A stretch of DNA of 37,391 nucleotides from positions 1-37,391 of the forward strand of contig CANOCU010000037.1 in assembly GCA_947564645.1 (NCBI GenBank), given 5' to 3'. Shown in pieces: positions 8,280 through 16,079 of the stretch. Position numbers and translations under genes: made by a program. This DNA comes from an uncultured Lachnospiraceae bacterium (GTDB taxonomy: Bacteria; Bacillota; Clostridia; Lachnospirales; Lachnospiraceae). Every line of letters begins with the position of its first letter. The stretch's first letter is position 1. The notes under the pieces were generated by a model. The model was not told the origin of the DNA and ran no database searches. It worked only from the letters and a program-made list of their open reading frames with translations.

Positions 8280-11200
8280 ATGTACCATTGTCATGTTCAT
8301 TTTCATTTAGTGGGCATTCGACAGGATGTATTTGCGGTGATCGAGGCGATGCCTCCACAGGCATGTTTTACGCATGAGTTCACGAAGAGCGAAGCAGCCG
8401 GGGAAGCTGCTGCGGCCGGTGCGGATGTGATTCTGGCCGATCTGCGGGACATGGATGTGGAGGAGACGGTGCGCAGACTGACCGCAGACAGGGGGGAGGA
8501 TACAGAGCTCATTCTGCTTGCAATGAGGGAGCAGCTTCCGCTTTTGACAAAGTGGCTGCAGACGGTGAAGGATTTATGGCTGCTGCCCATGACAGAGGAG
8601 GAGATCCGGTTTCGTTTCCTGAGATGGCAGCAGACCTACAAGATGAGTAAGGATTACTGGCAGACCAGCCACTATCTGGAGGCGACGATCAACAATATTC
8701 CCAATCTCATCTGGTACAAGGACAAGGACGGGGTACATGAGAAGGTCAACGACAGCTTCTGCAGTACGGTAAATAAGACGAAGCAGCAGGTAGAGGGACA
8801 GCGGCACGCCTATATCTGGGATGTGGAGGAGGATGATCCGGCCTGTATCGAGTCAGAGAGACAGGTCATGGAGAAGGAGCGGACTTTTGTCTCCGAAGAA
8901 TGTGTGAAGACCGGGGAAGGCACCAGACTGCTGACAACCTACAAATCTCCGCTGTATGATCTTGACGGCAGCGTGATGGGTACCGTGGGGGTGGCCATTG
9001 ACGTGACGCAGGAGCGGGCGTACGAGCAGGAGATCATGCAGAAGAACCATACGCTGGAGATGATCTTCAATAATATTGAATGTGGCGTGATGTATCACAG
9101 TCTGGACGGTACGCAGATTATGAGCGTCAACCAGGCGGCGCTTGATATCCTGGGCTACGAATCGTTAGAGGAGATGGAAGCCGACGGGTTTGATATGGTC
9201 GCTGCATCTGTCGTGGAGGAGGACCGGGAGGAACTGCTGGAGAAGATCAGAGGCCTGCAGGAGGAGGGAGACAGCGTCAGCGTGGAATACCGTGTGCGCC
9301 ATAAAGACGGTGAAGTCCGGTATGTGATGGGCAACGTCAAGCTGATGCGGGAGAATGACGAGCTGCGTTACCAGCGTTTCCTTCTGGACTGTACTGCCAG
9401 GAAACTGCAGGAGGAGGAGAACGAGAAGCGTCAGGCGGAGCTTGTGCAGGCGCTGAGCATAGACTACAAGGTAGTCTGCTTCTTTGACTTGGAATCCGGG
9501 ATCGGTAAGCCGCTCCGTGTGGAGGAAGACAGCCGCCGGTTCAGGGAAGCATTTGAGAGGAAGCTTTCCTTTAAAGAGAGCATGGCATTTTACATAGGGG
9601 AATATGTCTGCGAGGAGGATCAGGATATGGTGCGGCAGGCAGTTTCCGAAGACAAGATCGAGCAGGGACTGTCGGAAGGCAAGCAGTATCATGTGAATTT
9701 CCGCACCAAAGGCAACGGTGAGCCGGAGTATTATCAGATGAAGATCGTAAGGGCGGGTCTGGCGGAGGAGCGGAAGAGTATCGTGCTTGGTATCCGCAGC
9801 GTGGATAAGGAGATCCGCAGCGAGATGGAGCAGAGGAGCCTCTTAAAGGATGCGCTCATGCAGGCCAACAGAGCCAGCAAGGCCAAGAGCGTGTTCCTCT
9901 CCAACATGTCCCATGACATCCGGACGCCGATGAACGCCATCGTAGGCTTTACGTCTCTGGCGATGAAGCATATCGACAGCAGGGAGCGGATGGAGGAATA
10001 TCTGAAGAAGATCATGACGTCCGGGAATCACCTGCTCAGCCTGATCAACGACGTGCTGGATATGAGCCGCATCGAGAGCGGCAAGATCCGTTTGGACGAG
10101 AAACCGTGCAGCCTGCCGGAGATCCTGCACAGTATCTGCAATATCGTACAGGCAGATGTACACGCGAAACAGCTGGAATTACATATCGATACGCTGGATA
10201 TCCGGAATGAGGAGATCTACTGCGACCAGCTGAGGCTGAACCAGGTGCTGCTCAATCTGCTTGGCAACGCCGTCAAATATACCGGCGCCGGCGGCACCAT
10301 CAATATGCGGATCACGGAGAAGGGCGGCGCGCCGAAAGGCTTTGGAAACTATGAGTTTTCCGTCAAGGATAGCGGCGTGGGTATGAGCGATGAATTTGTG
10401 GAGCATATCTTCGAGCCTTTTGAGCGGGAGAGAAACTCCACGATCAGCGGTATCCAGGGCACCGGTCTCGGGATGGCCATCACGAAGAACATTGTGGATA
10501 TGATGAACGGTACCATCGAAGTAAAGTCTGAGCTGGGAGTGGGGTCCACGTTCATCGTCTCCTTTACATTCCGGATCCATGAGGTGGAGCGGGAGGCACA
10601 GGAAATCCCCGAGTTAAAGAACTGCAGGGCGCTGGTGGTGGATGACGACTTTAACACCTGTGACAGCGTTTCCTATATGCTGGGACAGATCGGGCTGCGT
10701 GCGGAATGGACCCTGTCCGGTAAGGAGGCGGTGCTGCGCACGAAGCAGGCCAACATGCGTGAGGACGGTTATCTGGTCTATATCATCGACTGGCTGCTGC
10801 CGGATATGAACGGCATCGAGGTGACCAGAAGAGTCAGAAAAGTGATGGGGGACAATGTACCGGTCATCGTCCTGACGGCCTACGACTGGTCGGATATCGA
10901 GGAGGAGGCCAAGGAGGCCGGCGTCACGGCTTTCTGCAGCAAGCCGTTGTTCATGTCGGAGCTGCGTACTTGTCTGCGCTCCGTTATAGGAGCCGAGGCG
11001 GCGGATGAGGAAGCGCAGGAGAGCGAGACGGTACAGTTCCAGGCCGGCCGGATCCTGTTGGCAGAAGATAACGAGCTGAATCAGGAGATCGCCGTGGAGA
11101 TACTAAATGGCGCCGGCTTCACGACGGAGGTTGCGGAGAACGGGCAGATCGCGTTGGAGATGCTTAAGAAGTCCGAACCGGGTTACTACCAGCTGGTGCT

Positions 11201-11426
11201 GATGGACGTCCAGATGCCGGTGATGAACGGTTATGAGGCGGTGCGGGAGATCAGACAGTTAGAGAACGGGAAGCTGGCTTCCATACCGGTGATCGCCATG
11301 ACGGCCAATGCCTTCGAGGAAGATAAGCAGGAAGCGCTGCGCAACGGCATGGACGGGCATATCGCGAAGCCGATCAACATTGAGGTTCTGTTTGATACGC
11401 TGAATAAGGTATTGACCAAAGCATAA
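8280..11426 (+). CDS. Soluble hybrid sensor histidine kinase with pseudo-receiver, PAS domains and two receivers
   Basis: ATG 8280 follows AAGGAGGA (8265-8272) at ideal distance, giving 1048 residues; an upstream in-frame GTG at 8226 lacks this. Domains in order: a receiver-like but degenerate N-terminus (1-115; VILADL keeps the Asp, but the usual Lys-Pro is LLPM); PAS (about 130-250); PAS (about 255-375); a third PAS-like region (about 390-510); HisKA with SHDIRTPMN, phospho-His545; ATPase domain with NLLGNAVKYT, DSGVGM and GTGLGMAI; receiver 1 with Asp837 (IIDWLLPDMNG); receiver 2 with Asp976 (LMDVQMPVMNG). There is no transmembrane segment, so the signal is cytoplasmic. It lacks an HPt domain, and a free HPt protein is encoded at 12702. 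No output domain is visible. Confidence 0.93.
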   Translation: MYHCHVHFHLVGIRQDVFAVIEAMPPQACFTHEFTKSEAAGEAAAAGADVILADLRDMDVEETVRRLTADRGEDTELILLAMREQLPLLTKWLQTVKDLWLLPMTEEEIRFRFLRWQQTYKMSKDYWQTSHYLEATINNIPNLIWYKDKDGVHEKVNDSFCSTVNKTKQQVEGQRHAYIWDVEEDDPACIESERQVMEKERTFVSEECVKTGEGTRLLTTYKSPLYDLDGSVMGTVGVAIDVTQERAYEQEIMQKNHTLEMIFNNIECGVMYHSLDGTQIMSVNQAALDILGYESLEEMEADGFDMVAASVVEEDREELLEKIRGLQEEGDSVSVEYRVRHKDGEVRYVMGNVKLMRENDELRYQRFLLDCTARKLQEEENEKRQAELVQALSIDYKVVCFFDLESGIGKPLRVEEDSRRFREAFERKLSFKESMAFYIGEYVCEEDQDMVRQAVSEDKIEQGLSEGKQYHVNFRTKGNGEPEYYQMKIVRAGLAEERKSIVLGIRSVDKEIRSEMEQRSLLKDALMQANRASKAKSVFLSNMSHDIRTPMNAIVGFTSLAMKHIDSRERMEEYLKKIMTSGNHLLSLINDVLDMSRIESGKIRLDEKPCSLPEILHSICNIVQADVHAKQLELHIDTLDIRNEEIYCDQLRLNQVLLNLLGNAVKYTGAGGTINMRITEKGGAPKGFGNYEFSVKDSGVGMSDEFVEHIFEPFERERNSTISGIQGTGLGMAITKNIVDMMNGTIEVKSELGVGSTFIVSFTFRIHEVEREAQEIPELKNCRALVVDDDFNTCDSVSYMLGQIGLRAEWTLSGKEAVLRTKQANMREDGYLVYIIDWLLPDMNGIEVTRRVRKVMGDNVPVIVLTAYDWSDIEEEAKEAGVTAFCSKPLFMSELRTCLRSVIGAEAADEEAQESETVQFQAGRILLAEDNELNQEIAVEILNGAGFTTEVAENGQIALEMLKKSEPGYYQLVLMDVQMPVMNGYEAVREIRQLENGKLASIPVIAMTANAFEEDKQEALRNGMDGHIAKPINIEVLFDTLNKVLTKA

Positions 11427-11453
11427 GATACATGATAAAGATTACTTTCCACG

Positions 11454-11486
11454 AAAAAGGGGAACCGGCGCATCGGTTCCCCTTTG
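11454..11486. terminator. Bidirectional intrinsic terminator between convergent genes
   Basis: A 12-bp stem, AAAGGGGAACCG (11456-11467) with its complement (11474-11485), has loop GCGCAT. T-runs exist on both strands (TTT on +, five T on -). It serves the hybrid kinase gene and the convergent hemerythrin gene. Confidence 0.85.
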
Positions 11487-11503
11487 ATACTGTTTCCGGA
11501 ATG

Positions 11504-12406
11504 TTATTTCTGGATATAATCAACGCACATGGCGATATAGCCGCGGCTGTCCACGTTGAACAGCAGACTGCAGGCCGGCGCCTGTTTATAGAAGATCTTG
11601 GAAAACTGATCGAAGGTCAGCAGGTCGGATTTGTCCAGCGTATATTTGACATTCTCCGGGAAATACTTGTTCAGGTAATCGACGAGCTGTGCCGAGAGCA
11701 TCTGCATGGCGTCGATCACGGTCCGGTCGATCCGCTTGATATCCATCTCCAGAATATTATTCAGGGTGAGGATTGCCACGGACTCCTCGAAGACGAGATG
11801 TACCTGCTGTTTCTGCTCGGACTTATGGCTGTAGGTCAGGCGGTAGCAGAGAGGCTTGCCGACCTTGAAGCCTTCTCCGCCATAGTGCTGGCTGACCAGC
11901 TGGACGGGTGTGCGACACATGGTCTTTAATCCCTGGGTGGTCGCCTTGATGATGGAATCCATCTTGTCGTCGGTTGATTTATGTACCCACTTGTTGGCGT
12001 TTCTTCCGGTGATGGCCCGGTCCTCGACCATGATGTGGCCGGTGAGCCAGCCGACACAGATGCCGATGAAATGCTGAACGGATTCGATGGAATAATTCTG
12101 ATCCTCCAGCTCAGCCTCCAGAGTGGGCAGGGTGTTGTCCCGGAGATTATCATGAAGGCTCTTGTGCATGGGCAGCCCCGCATAGGCGATGGACTGCATA
12201 TAAGCCTCTTCTTCCGCAAAATGTTTGACGGTATAGCTCTTGAAGTATTTGATGCCTTCCTTGCAGGCATGCTGCTGCTTCGCCGGATTCTCGGTGAAGG
12301 CGATCAGTTTATTCACGATTGAAAAAAGTTTCTGGTGTGCCTTGTCGATCTCATCCACACCCAGATTGAAACGGTCATTCCACTTGATCTCTGCCATGGT
12401 TTCCAT
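11504..12406 (-). CDS. Bacteriohemerythrin fused to a CheX-like C-terminal domain
   Basis: Residues 10-140 form a hemerythrin four-helix domain with the full diiron ligand set: His24, His62 and Glu66 (HFAEEE), His81 and His85 (HKSLH), His124 and Asp129 (HIMVED). Such domains bind oxygen or sense oxygen/iron. Residues about 150-300 are a second domain whose pattern (IIKATTQGLKTM, VHLVFEESVAILTLNNIL, IDAMQMLSAQLVDYL) resembles CheX/CheC-type phosphatases of receiver domains. The Glu and Asn used in catalysis by CheX appear replaced by Met and Ala in my alignment, so it may bind rather than dephosphorylate. It sits between the hybrid kinase and HPt genes on the opposite strand. The hemerythrin call is firm; the CheX call is tentative. 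Confidence 0.85.
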   Translation of the reverse strand: METMAEIKWNDRFNLGVDEIDKAHQKLFSIVNKLIAFTENPAKQQHACKEGIKYFKSYTVKHFAEEEAYMQSIAYAGLPMHKSLHDNLRDNTLPTLEAELEDQNYSIESVQHFIGICVGWLTGHIMVEDRAITGRNANKWVHKSTDDKMDSIIKATTQGLKTMCRTPVQLVSQHYGGEGFKVGKPLCYRLTYSHKSEQKQQVHLVFEESVAILTLNNILEMDIKRIDRTVIDAMQMLSAQLVDYLNKYFPENVKYTLDKSDLLTFDQFSKIFYKQAPACSLLFNVDSRGYIAMCVDYIQK

Positions 12407-12600
12407 TCTCCTTATCTCCTTATCGTTTTATGATATATTGTTATACTCGCGGCGGGTGCAATTTGTCCGGAGTATTGCCGGGACATAACAGGGAAGGGGC
12501 AGCTATGTCCGAATCGTATACGCGGCAACAACATGATTTTAACATGACGGAAGAGATTTCTCAATGGAGTAAAATGAGAAAATAATCTTTCAGAAAAGAC

Positions 12601-12629
12601 TTGCCATTTGTGCAAAAACAACGTAATCT
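12601..12629 (+). promoter_or_regulatory. Predicted promoter of the HPt gene
   Basis: TTGCCA (12601-12606) and TAATCT (12624-12629) are 17 bases apart. Transcription would begin near 12636, about 65 bases before the HPt start. Confidence 0.45.
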
Positions 12630-12701
12630 AAATATGGAAGTTCTCATTTCGCCAGGGGCGAAATCTAAAGAATAAGGAAAGTCAGGATAAGGGGACGAGC
12701 A

Positions 12702-13049
12702 ATGAAAGAGAAATTACAGACAGTCGGCGTAAAATATGATGAGGTGCTTAAGCGTTTCATGGGGAAAGAAGACTTTTACCTGAGAATGCTCAAGAAATTC
12801 CTCGACGATAAGAACTATGAAGGGTTAAAGGCGGCAGTGGAAGAGAAGCGCTGGACGGATGCCTTTACGTATGCCCACACGGTGAAGGGTCTGTGCGGAA
12901 ATCTTGGTCTGGACGGCATTCTGGAATATGCGGTTCCGTTGACGGATGAAGTGCGTTCAGAGCCTTATGATGAGGAGAAGATCGTAGGGTATATGGAGCA
13001 GGTGACGAGAATGTATGAGCAGACACGGGAGGTGATCCTGTCTCTGTAG
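12702..13049 (+). CDS. Histidine phosphotransfer (HPt) protein
   Basis: This 115-residue protein is a single four-helix HPt domain. The phospho-accepting histidine is His59 in AHTVKGLCGNLGL, the standard HxxKG pattern. HPt proteins carry phosphate between receiver domains and have no enzymatic activity. The nearby hybrid kinase (8280-11426) has two receivers but no HPt of its own, so this is its most likely partner. The gene has its own promoter and terminator and so is a separate transcript. The final receiver that would take the phosphate is not in the window, unless it is one of the kinase's own two. Confidence 0.9.
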   Translation: MKEKLQTVGVKYDEVLKRFMGKEDFYLRMLKKFLDDKNYEGLKAAVEEKRWTDAFTYAHTVKGLCGNLGLDGILEYAVPLTDEVRSEPYDEEKIVGYMEQVTRMYEQTREVILSL

Positions 13050-13169
13050 GCGGGACACAGGCATCGCGGAACATTCTGTCAGGATCAGACAGGCAGGATC
13101 AGGCATGATAGGGACATGATATGGAAGAGATCAGGCAGCGACAGGGAGGCCTGTTATCTGCGCACAGAG

Positions 13170-13194
13170 GGCAGGTTCGGCGGACCTGCCTTTT
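13170..13194 (+). terminator. Intrinsic terminator after the HPt gene
   Basis: GGCAGGTTC (13170-13178) pairs with GGACCTGCC (13182-13190) with one G-T wobble and a 3-base loop, followed by TTTT. Confidence 0.8.
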
Positions 13195-13213
13195 CCTGCT
13201 CATGCTGCTCATG

Positions 13214-13263
13214 CATGACGGATCATACATGACGGATCACACATGACGGATCATACATGATCC
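13214..13263 (+). repeat. 14-bp tandem repeat, about 3.5 copies
   Basis: Three units of CATGACGGATCAYA (13214-13227, 13228-13241, 13242-13255) are followed by a partial unit CATGATCC. They differ at a single position (T or C). It lies between genes and codes for nothing obvious. Confidence 0.85.
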
Positions 13264-13322
13264 AATACAGGAATCATAATAAAATTTTAAGAAATAGGGA
13301 GGGTGGAATTAAGATTTTGCTT

Positions 13323-13351
13323 CTATAGTTAACGACAGTGGAAATTGCGTC
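13323..13351 (+). repeat. Truncated copy C of the 37-bp palindromic repeat
   Basis: CTATAGTTAACGACAGTGG continues as AAATTGCGTC and aligns with the left three quarters of copy B. The right palindromic arm (TTTACTATA) is missing, so it cannot form the full hairpin. Confidence 0.55.
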
Positions 13352-13471
13352 TTCGGTCTTGTGGAAGCTGCCGTATATGGCTTCTGCATGAGCCGGAAAA
13401 CGTGATAAGGTATAAGATAGGATTGTGTCCTTCGTGGAGACAGGGCGGAAGGGAAAGGGAAGCAGGATCAG

Positions 13472-14227
13472 ATGGGAAAGAGGATGATGAGTTTAGTTTG
13501 TATTGTGGCGGCGGTTTTTTGTTTTGCCTACTGCGCGGTGGTGTTTATGATCAGATCCGGCAGCCGGTTCTATCTCGTATGGGCGGCAGGTGGGATCTTT
13601 CTGGTGCTCCTGGCCTGTATGCTGCATTTCGGGCTGTGGGAACGGGTGCCTCTCATACTGCGGCGCATCTTCTGTGTGCTCGTGGCTGTGGGCGCCGTGC
13701 TGTTCGTGATCGTGGAGGGGTGTATCATCAGTCATTACCGGGATCAGGGGGAGGAGAATCTGGATTACATTATCGTTCTCGGTGCGCAGATGAAGGAGAA
13801 GGGCCCCAGCGCGGTGTTACAATTCCGTCTGGATGCGGCCTATGAGTATCTGTCGCGCAATGCGGATACGGTCTGTATCGTGTCCGGCGGACAGGGAAGG
13901 AACGAGCCCTGCAGCGAGGCGGAGGGGATGTATGCGTATCTTACAAAGAAGGGGATCGCGCCGGAACGGATCCTCAGAGAAGACCAGTCCACGGATACGT
14001 CGGAGAACATCGCTTACAGCGCCAAACTGATCGGCCGCACGGATATCAGCGTGGGGATCGTCACCAACAACTTCCACGTGTTCCGCGGCCTCCAGCTGGC
14101 CAAGGCGGCCGGGTTTGAGAATGTGTGCGGCATTGCGGCGCGCTCCAATGTATATTTTCAACTGAACAATATGGTGCGGGAGTTTTTCGGTATTATGAAG
14201 GATTTTGCATTTGGGAATTTTTCGTAA
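13472..14227 (+). CDS. YdcF-family (DUF218, SanA-like) membrane protein
   Basis: The first 90 residues hold about three hydrophobic segments (MSLVCIVAAVFCFAYCAVVF; VWAAGGIFLVLLACMLHF; IFCVLVAVGAVLFVIVEGCI). The rest is the DUF218 fold: YIIVLGAQM, then VSGGQGRNEPCSEAEGM, REDQSTDTSENI and IVTNNFHVFRGLQLAK. In SanA/YdcF relatives this domain is linked to cell-envelope functions and may bind nucleotide-like ligands; the reaction is unknown. Length of 251 is typical for Firmicutes versions with membrane anchors. The ribosome binding site is weak (GGAAGCAGG). A large palindromic element follows its stop codon directly. Confidence 0.85.
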   Translation: MGKRMMSLVCIVAAVFCFAYCAVVFMIRSGSRFYLVWAAGGIFLVLLACMLHFGLWERVPLILRRIFCVLVAVGAVLFVIVEGCIISHYRDQGEENLDYIIVLGAQMKEKGPSAVLQFRLDAAYEYLSRNADTVCIVSGGQGRNEPCSEAEGMYAYLTKKGIAPERILREDQSTDTSENIAYSAKLIGRTDISVGIVTNNFHVFRGLQLAKAAGFENVCGIAARSNVYFQLNNMVREFFGIMKDFAFGNFS

Positions 14228-14397
14228 CAGTTCAGCCATGAGATAATTTGCGGTCTGTGCGAGGGTACTTGCACACAAAGCGCTGACTGCAAATTATTTC
14301 ATGAGCGGAACGCCCTCAAATGAATAAAAGGTGCACCGCAAAGCGGTGTCGGATGCGAAGCAGACGCTTTTATGAATGATGAGGGCTGAACTGTTAC
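14224..14397 (+). repeat. Complex palindromic element A with multibranched fold
   Basis: A perfect 14-bp outer stem (14224-14237 with 14384-14397, GTAACAGTTCAGCC) encloses two long arms. Arm 1 pairs 14238-14255 with 14285-14302 over 18 bp (two G-T pairs) and holds a TGTGC/GCACA hairpin. Arm 2 pairs 14312-14330 with 14367-14386 and holds a CACCGC-AAA-GCGGTG hairpin (14334-14348). The GGC at 14384-14386 can belong either to the outer stem or to arm 2, so the two compete. It starts at the end of the YdcF gene and is followed by AATTTT, so it may also terminate transcription. Confidence 0.75.
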
Positions 14398-14425
14398 AAT
14401 TTTCATAAAAAATATTTCTGCCAGA

Positions 14426-14454
14426 TTGGATTTGCAGTGGAGATATGGTATGAT
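14426..14454 (+). promoter_or_regulatory. Predicted promoter of the TPR lipoprotein gene
   Basis: TTGGAT (14426-14431) and TATGAT (14449-14454) are 17 bases apart. The expected start point falls at about 14461, on the first ATG of the gene, which raises the question of a leaderless message or a later start codon. Confidence 0.45.
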
Positions 14455-14459
14455 TGTAG

Positions 14460-15590
14460 ATGAGAACAGAAGATGCATTCAAGAAAGCGACGATAGATAA
14501 ATTGAAAAACAGACATAGATGGATGGCCGGTCAGGGCGGCCGGGGACAGTGTACGCGGCGGTGTGCAGCGTTGCTTTTCATGACAGCGGTACTGCTTATG
14601 GGCTGCGGAGCGCAGGAACAGTTAAGTTATACGAAACAGGGCATGAATGCGGTGGAGGCGCTGGAGTATGAGGAGGCGCTGGGATATTTTGAGACCGGCC
14701 TGGACAAAGGTGAGGACAAGCGGGCAATCTACCGCGGGATGGGGCTGGCTTTCATGGGCATGACCCATTATGAGGATGCGGTCCTTTACCTGGAGGCGGC
14801 GCTTCATGAGAGCGGCGGCCGGGTGGAAGATCTGGATTTTGACCTTAATTATTATCTTGCTACAGCGTATTTCAGGAGTGGAAGGCCTCAGGATGCAGTG
14901 AATGCCTATAATGCCATTCTTGAATTGCGGCCTAAGGAGAAGGATGCCTTCTATTTGAGAGGCTATGTGAAATTGTCCCAGAATAATTTTGAGGCGGCGC
15001 AGAAAGATTTCGACGCGGCTGTGGCGTTGGACGGTAAGGATTATGATCAGATGATCCGTATCTATACGGCATTGGAGGAATACGGGTATAAGGAAGCGGG
15101 CATGGTCTATCTGCAGAAGGTGATGGCACAGAATGAGAAGTCCATCTCCGATTATGATATGGGCCGTATGTGCTATTACATGGGTGATTATGAGAAAGCG
15201 AGGGATTATCTTTCCAGGTTGGAGTCGTCGAAGGATTACGGCGCGGCGCTGTATCTGGGCAGGACCTATGAGGCCCTTGGGGATTATAACTATGCTTCCG
15301 GTATCTATGCGGCTTTTACGGAGAACGACCAGACCAGGGCGGAGATCTATAATCAGCTGGGACTGTGCAGAATGCAGATGAAGGACTACAGTGCGGCTCT
15401 GGAGGCTTTTCAGGCGGCTATGAACATCGAGGATAACGGGATGATGCAGAGCCTCAAGTTCAACGAGATCGTGGCCTATGAGTATATGGGAGATTTCAAG
15501 ACGGCGTCGGCGCTGATGAACAGTTATCTGAAGTCCTATCCGGATGACGCGGTGGCGAAGCGGGAGTATGAATTTCTGCGGACGCGGTAA
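14460..15590 (+). CDS. Tetratricopeptide-repeat lipoprotein
   Basis: A hydrophobic stretch ending in lipobox LLMGC (about residues 38-49) marks a lipoprotein. The rest is an array of about eight TPR helices pairs, for example YEEALGYFETGLDKG, YEDAVLYLEAAL, PQDAVNAYNAILEL, FEAAQKDFDAAVAL, YEKARDYLSRLE and YSAALEAFQAAMNI. TPR arrays bind other proteins, so this is likely a membrane-anchored scaffold on the outside. The start is uncertain. ATG 14460 gives a long pre-signal tail and has no good SD. ATG 14523 (MAGQGG) gives a more normal signal peptide but also lacks an SD. Partners are unknown. Confidence 0.85.
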   Translation: MRTEDAFKKATIDKLKNRHRWMAGQGGRGQCTRRCAALLFMTAVLLMGCGAQEQLSYTKQGMNAVEALEYEEALGYFETGLDKGEDKRAIYRGMGLAFMGMTHYEDAVLYLEAALHESGGRVEDLDFDLNYYLATAYFRSGRPQDAVNAYNAILELRPKEKDAFYLRGYVKLSQNNFEAAQKDFDAAVALDGKDYDQMIRIYTALEEYGYKEAGMVYLQKVMAQNEKSISDYDMGRMCYYMGDYEKARDYLSRLESSKDYGAALYLGRTYEALGDYNYASGIYAAFTENDQTRAEIYNQLGLCRMQMKDYSAALEAFQAAMNIEDNGMMQSLKFNEIVAYEYMGDFKTASALMNSYLKSYPDDAVAKREYEFLRTR

Positions 15591-15612
15591 ACTGCTGCTG
15601 TGTGTTTGTGCA

Positions 15613-15641
15613 TTGACAAGTAAAATGGCCGATGGTACTAT
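15613..15641 (+). promoter_or_regulatory. Strong predicted promoter of the Nudix-pyrF-pyrE operon
   Basis: Perfect TTGACA (15613-15618), 17-base spacer and TACTAT (15636-15641) preceded by TGG as in extended -10 promoters. The leader would be under 30 bases, too short for a PyrR-type attenuator, and none is seen. Confidence 0.75.
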
Positions 15642-15674
15642 TTTAAATAATAACAGGGAAGGTATGGTAAGGGA

Positions 15675-16079
15675 ATGAAGAATACTTATGTGCGGGTAAA
15701 AGGCATTATCAAAAAGGGTGACGAGTATCTGGTGATCAGAAGATGGGTGGATGACCATATTCCGAACCCTTATGTGTGGGAATTTATCGACGCGGAGGTA
15801 CAGCACGGCGAGGCGCCGGACGATACGGTGCTGCGTGCCATCGAGGAACTGCTGTCGGTGGAGGGAAGGATCGAGCGGGTCGAGTATACGTGGTCGAATC
15901 TGCTGGGGGATACCCACTGTGTAGGCATCGCTTATCTGTGTTCTATCGAGGAGGATGAGGAAGCGAATATCGTGCTGGCGGAGGAATACGGCGAGTGGAA
16001 GTGGATCACCAGGGAGGAGTTCCCGAAGTACATAGAGAATACGTACGTGTTGCATGATTTGGAGGGCAGGGCGCTGTGA
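15675..16079 (+). CDS. Nudix-like hydrolase with degenerate Nudix box
   Basis: The 134-residue protein has the Nudix fold order (VKGIIKKGDEYLVIRR, then YVWEFIDAEVQHGE, then WKWITREEFPKYI). The Nudix box, normally Gx5Ex7REUxEExGU, reads AEVQHGEAPDDTVLRAIEEL here. The first Gly is Ala, the Arg-Glu pair is Arg-Ala and the last Glu is Leu. Metal binding and catalysis may thus be weak or altered. Its stop codon overlaps the GTG start of pyrF, so the two are likely translationally coupled. A role in nucleotide clean-up or as a ligand-binding regulator of pyrimidine synthesis is inference. Confidence 0.8.
   Translation: MKNTYVRVKGIIKKGDEYLVIRRWVDDHIPNPYVWEFIDAEVQHGEAPDDTVLRAIEELLSVEGRIERVEYTWSNLLGDTHCVGIAYLCSIEEDEEANIVLAEEYGEWKWITREEFPKYIENTYVLHDLEGRAL

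Larger units (their letters stand above)
13050..13471 (+). other. Gap between HPt and ydcF-like genes: terminator, tandem repeat, partial palindrome
   Basis: No gene is seen in these 422 bases. They contain the HPt terminator (13170-13194), a 14-bp tandem repeat (13214-13263) and a truncated copy of the 37-bp palindrome (13323-13351). An open frame entering from 13345 overlaps the YdcF gene out of frame and looks spurious. Confidence 0.5.

Noticed and set aside
13345-13845. Plus-strand frame of 166 codons overlapping the YdcF gene
   Set aside because: It overlaps most of a better-supported membrane protein in another frame and has no domain or ribosome site.
15642-15674. PyrR-binding attenuator before the pyr genes
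   Set aside because: Fewer than 40 bases separate the promoter and start codon, with no hairpin pair.
14622-16055. Long minus-strand open frame (477 codons) opposite the TPR and Nudix genes
   Set aside because: It is an antisense shadow of two well-supported plus-strand genes, with no family likeness and no ribosome binding site.
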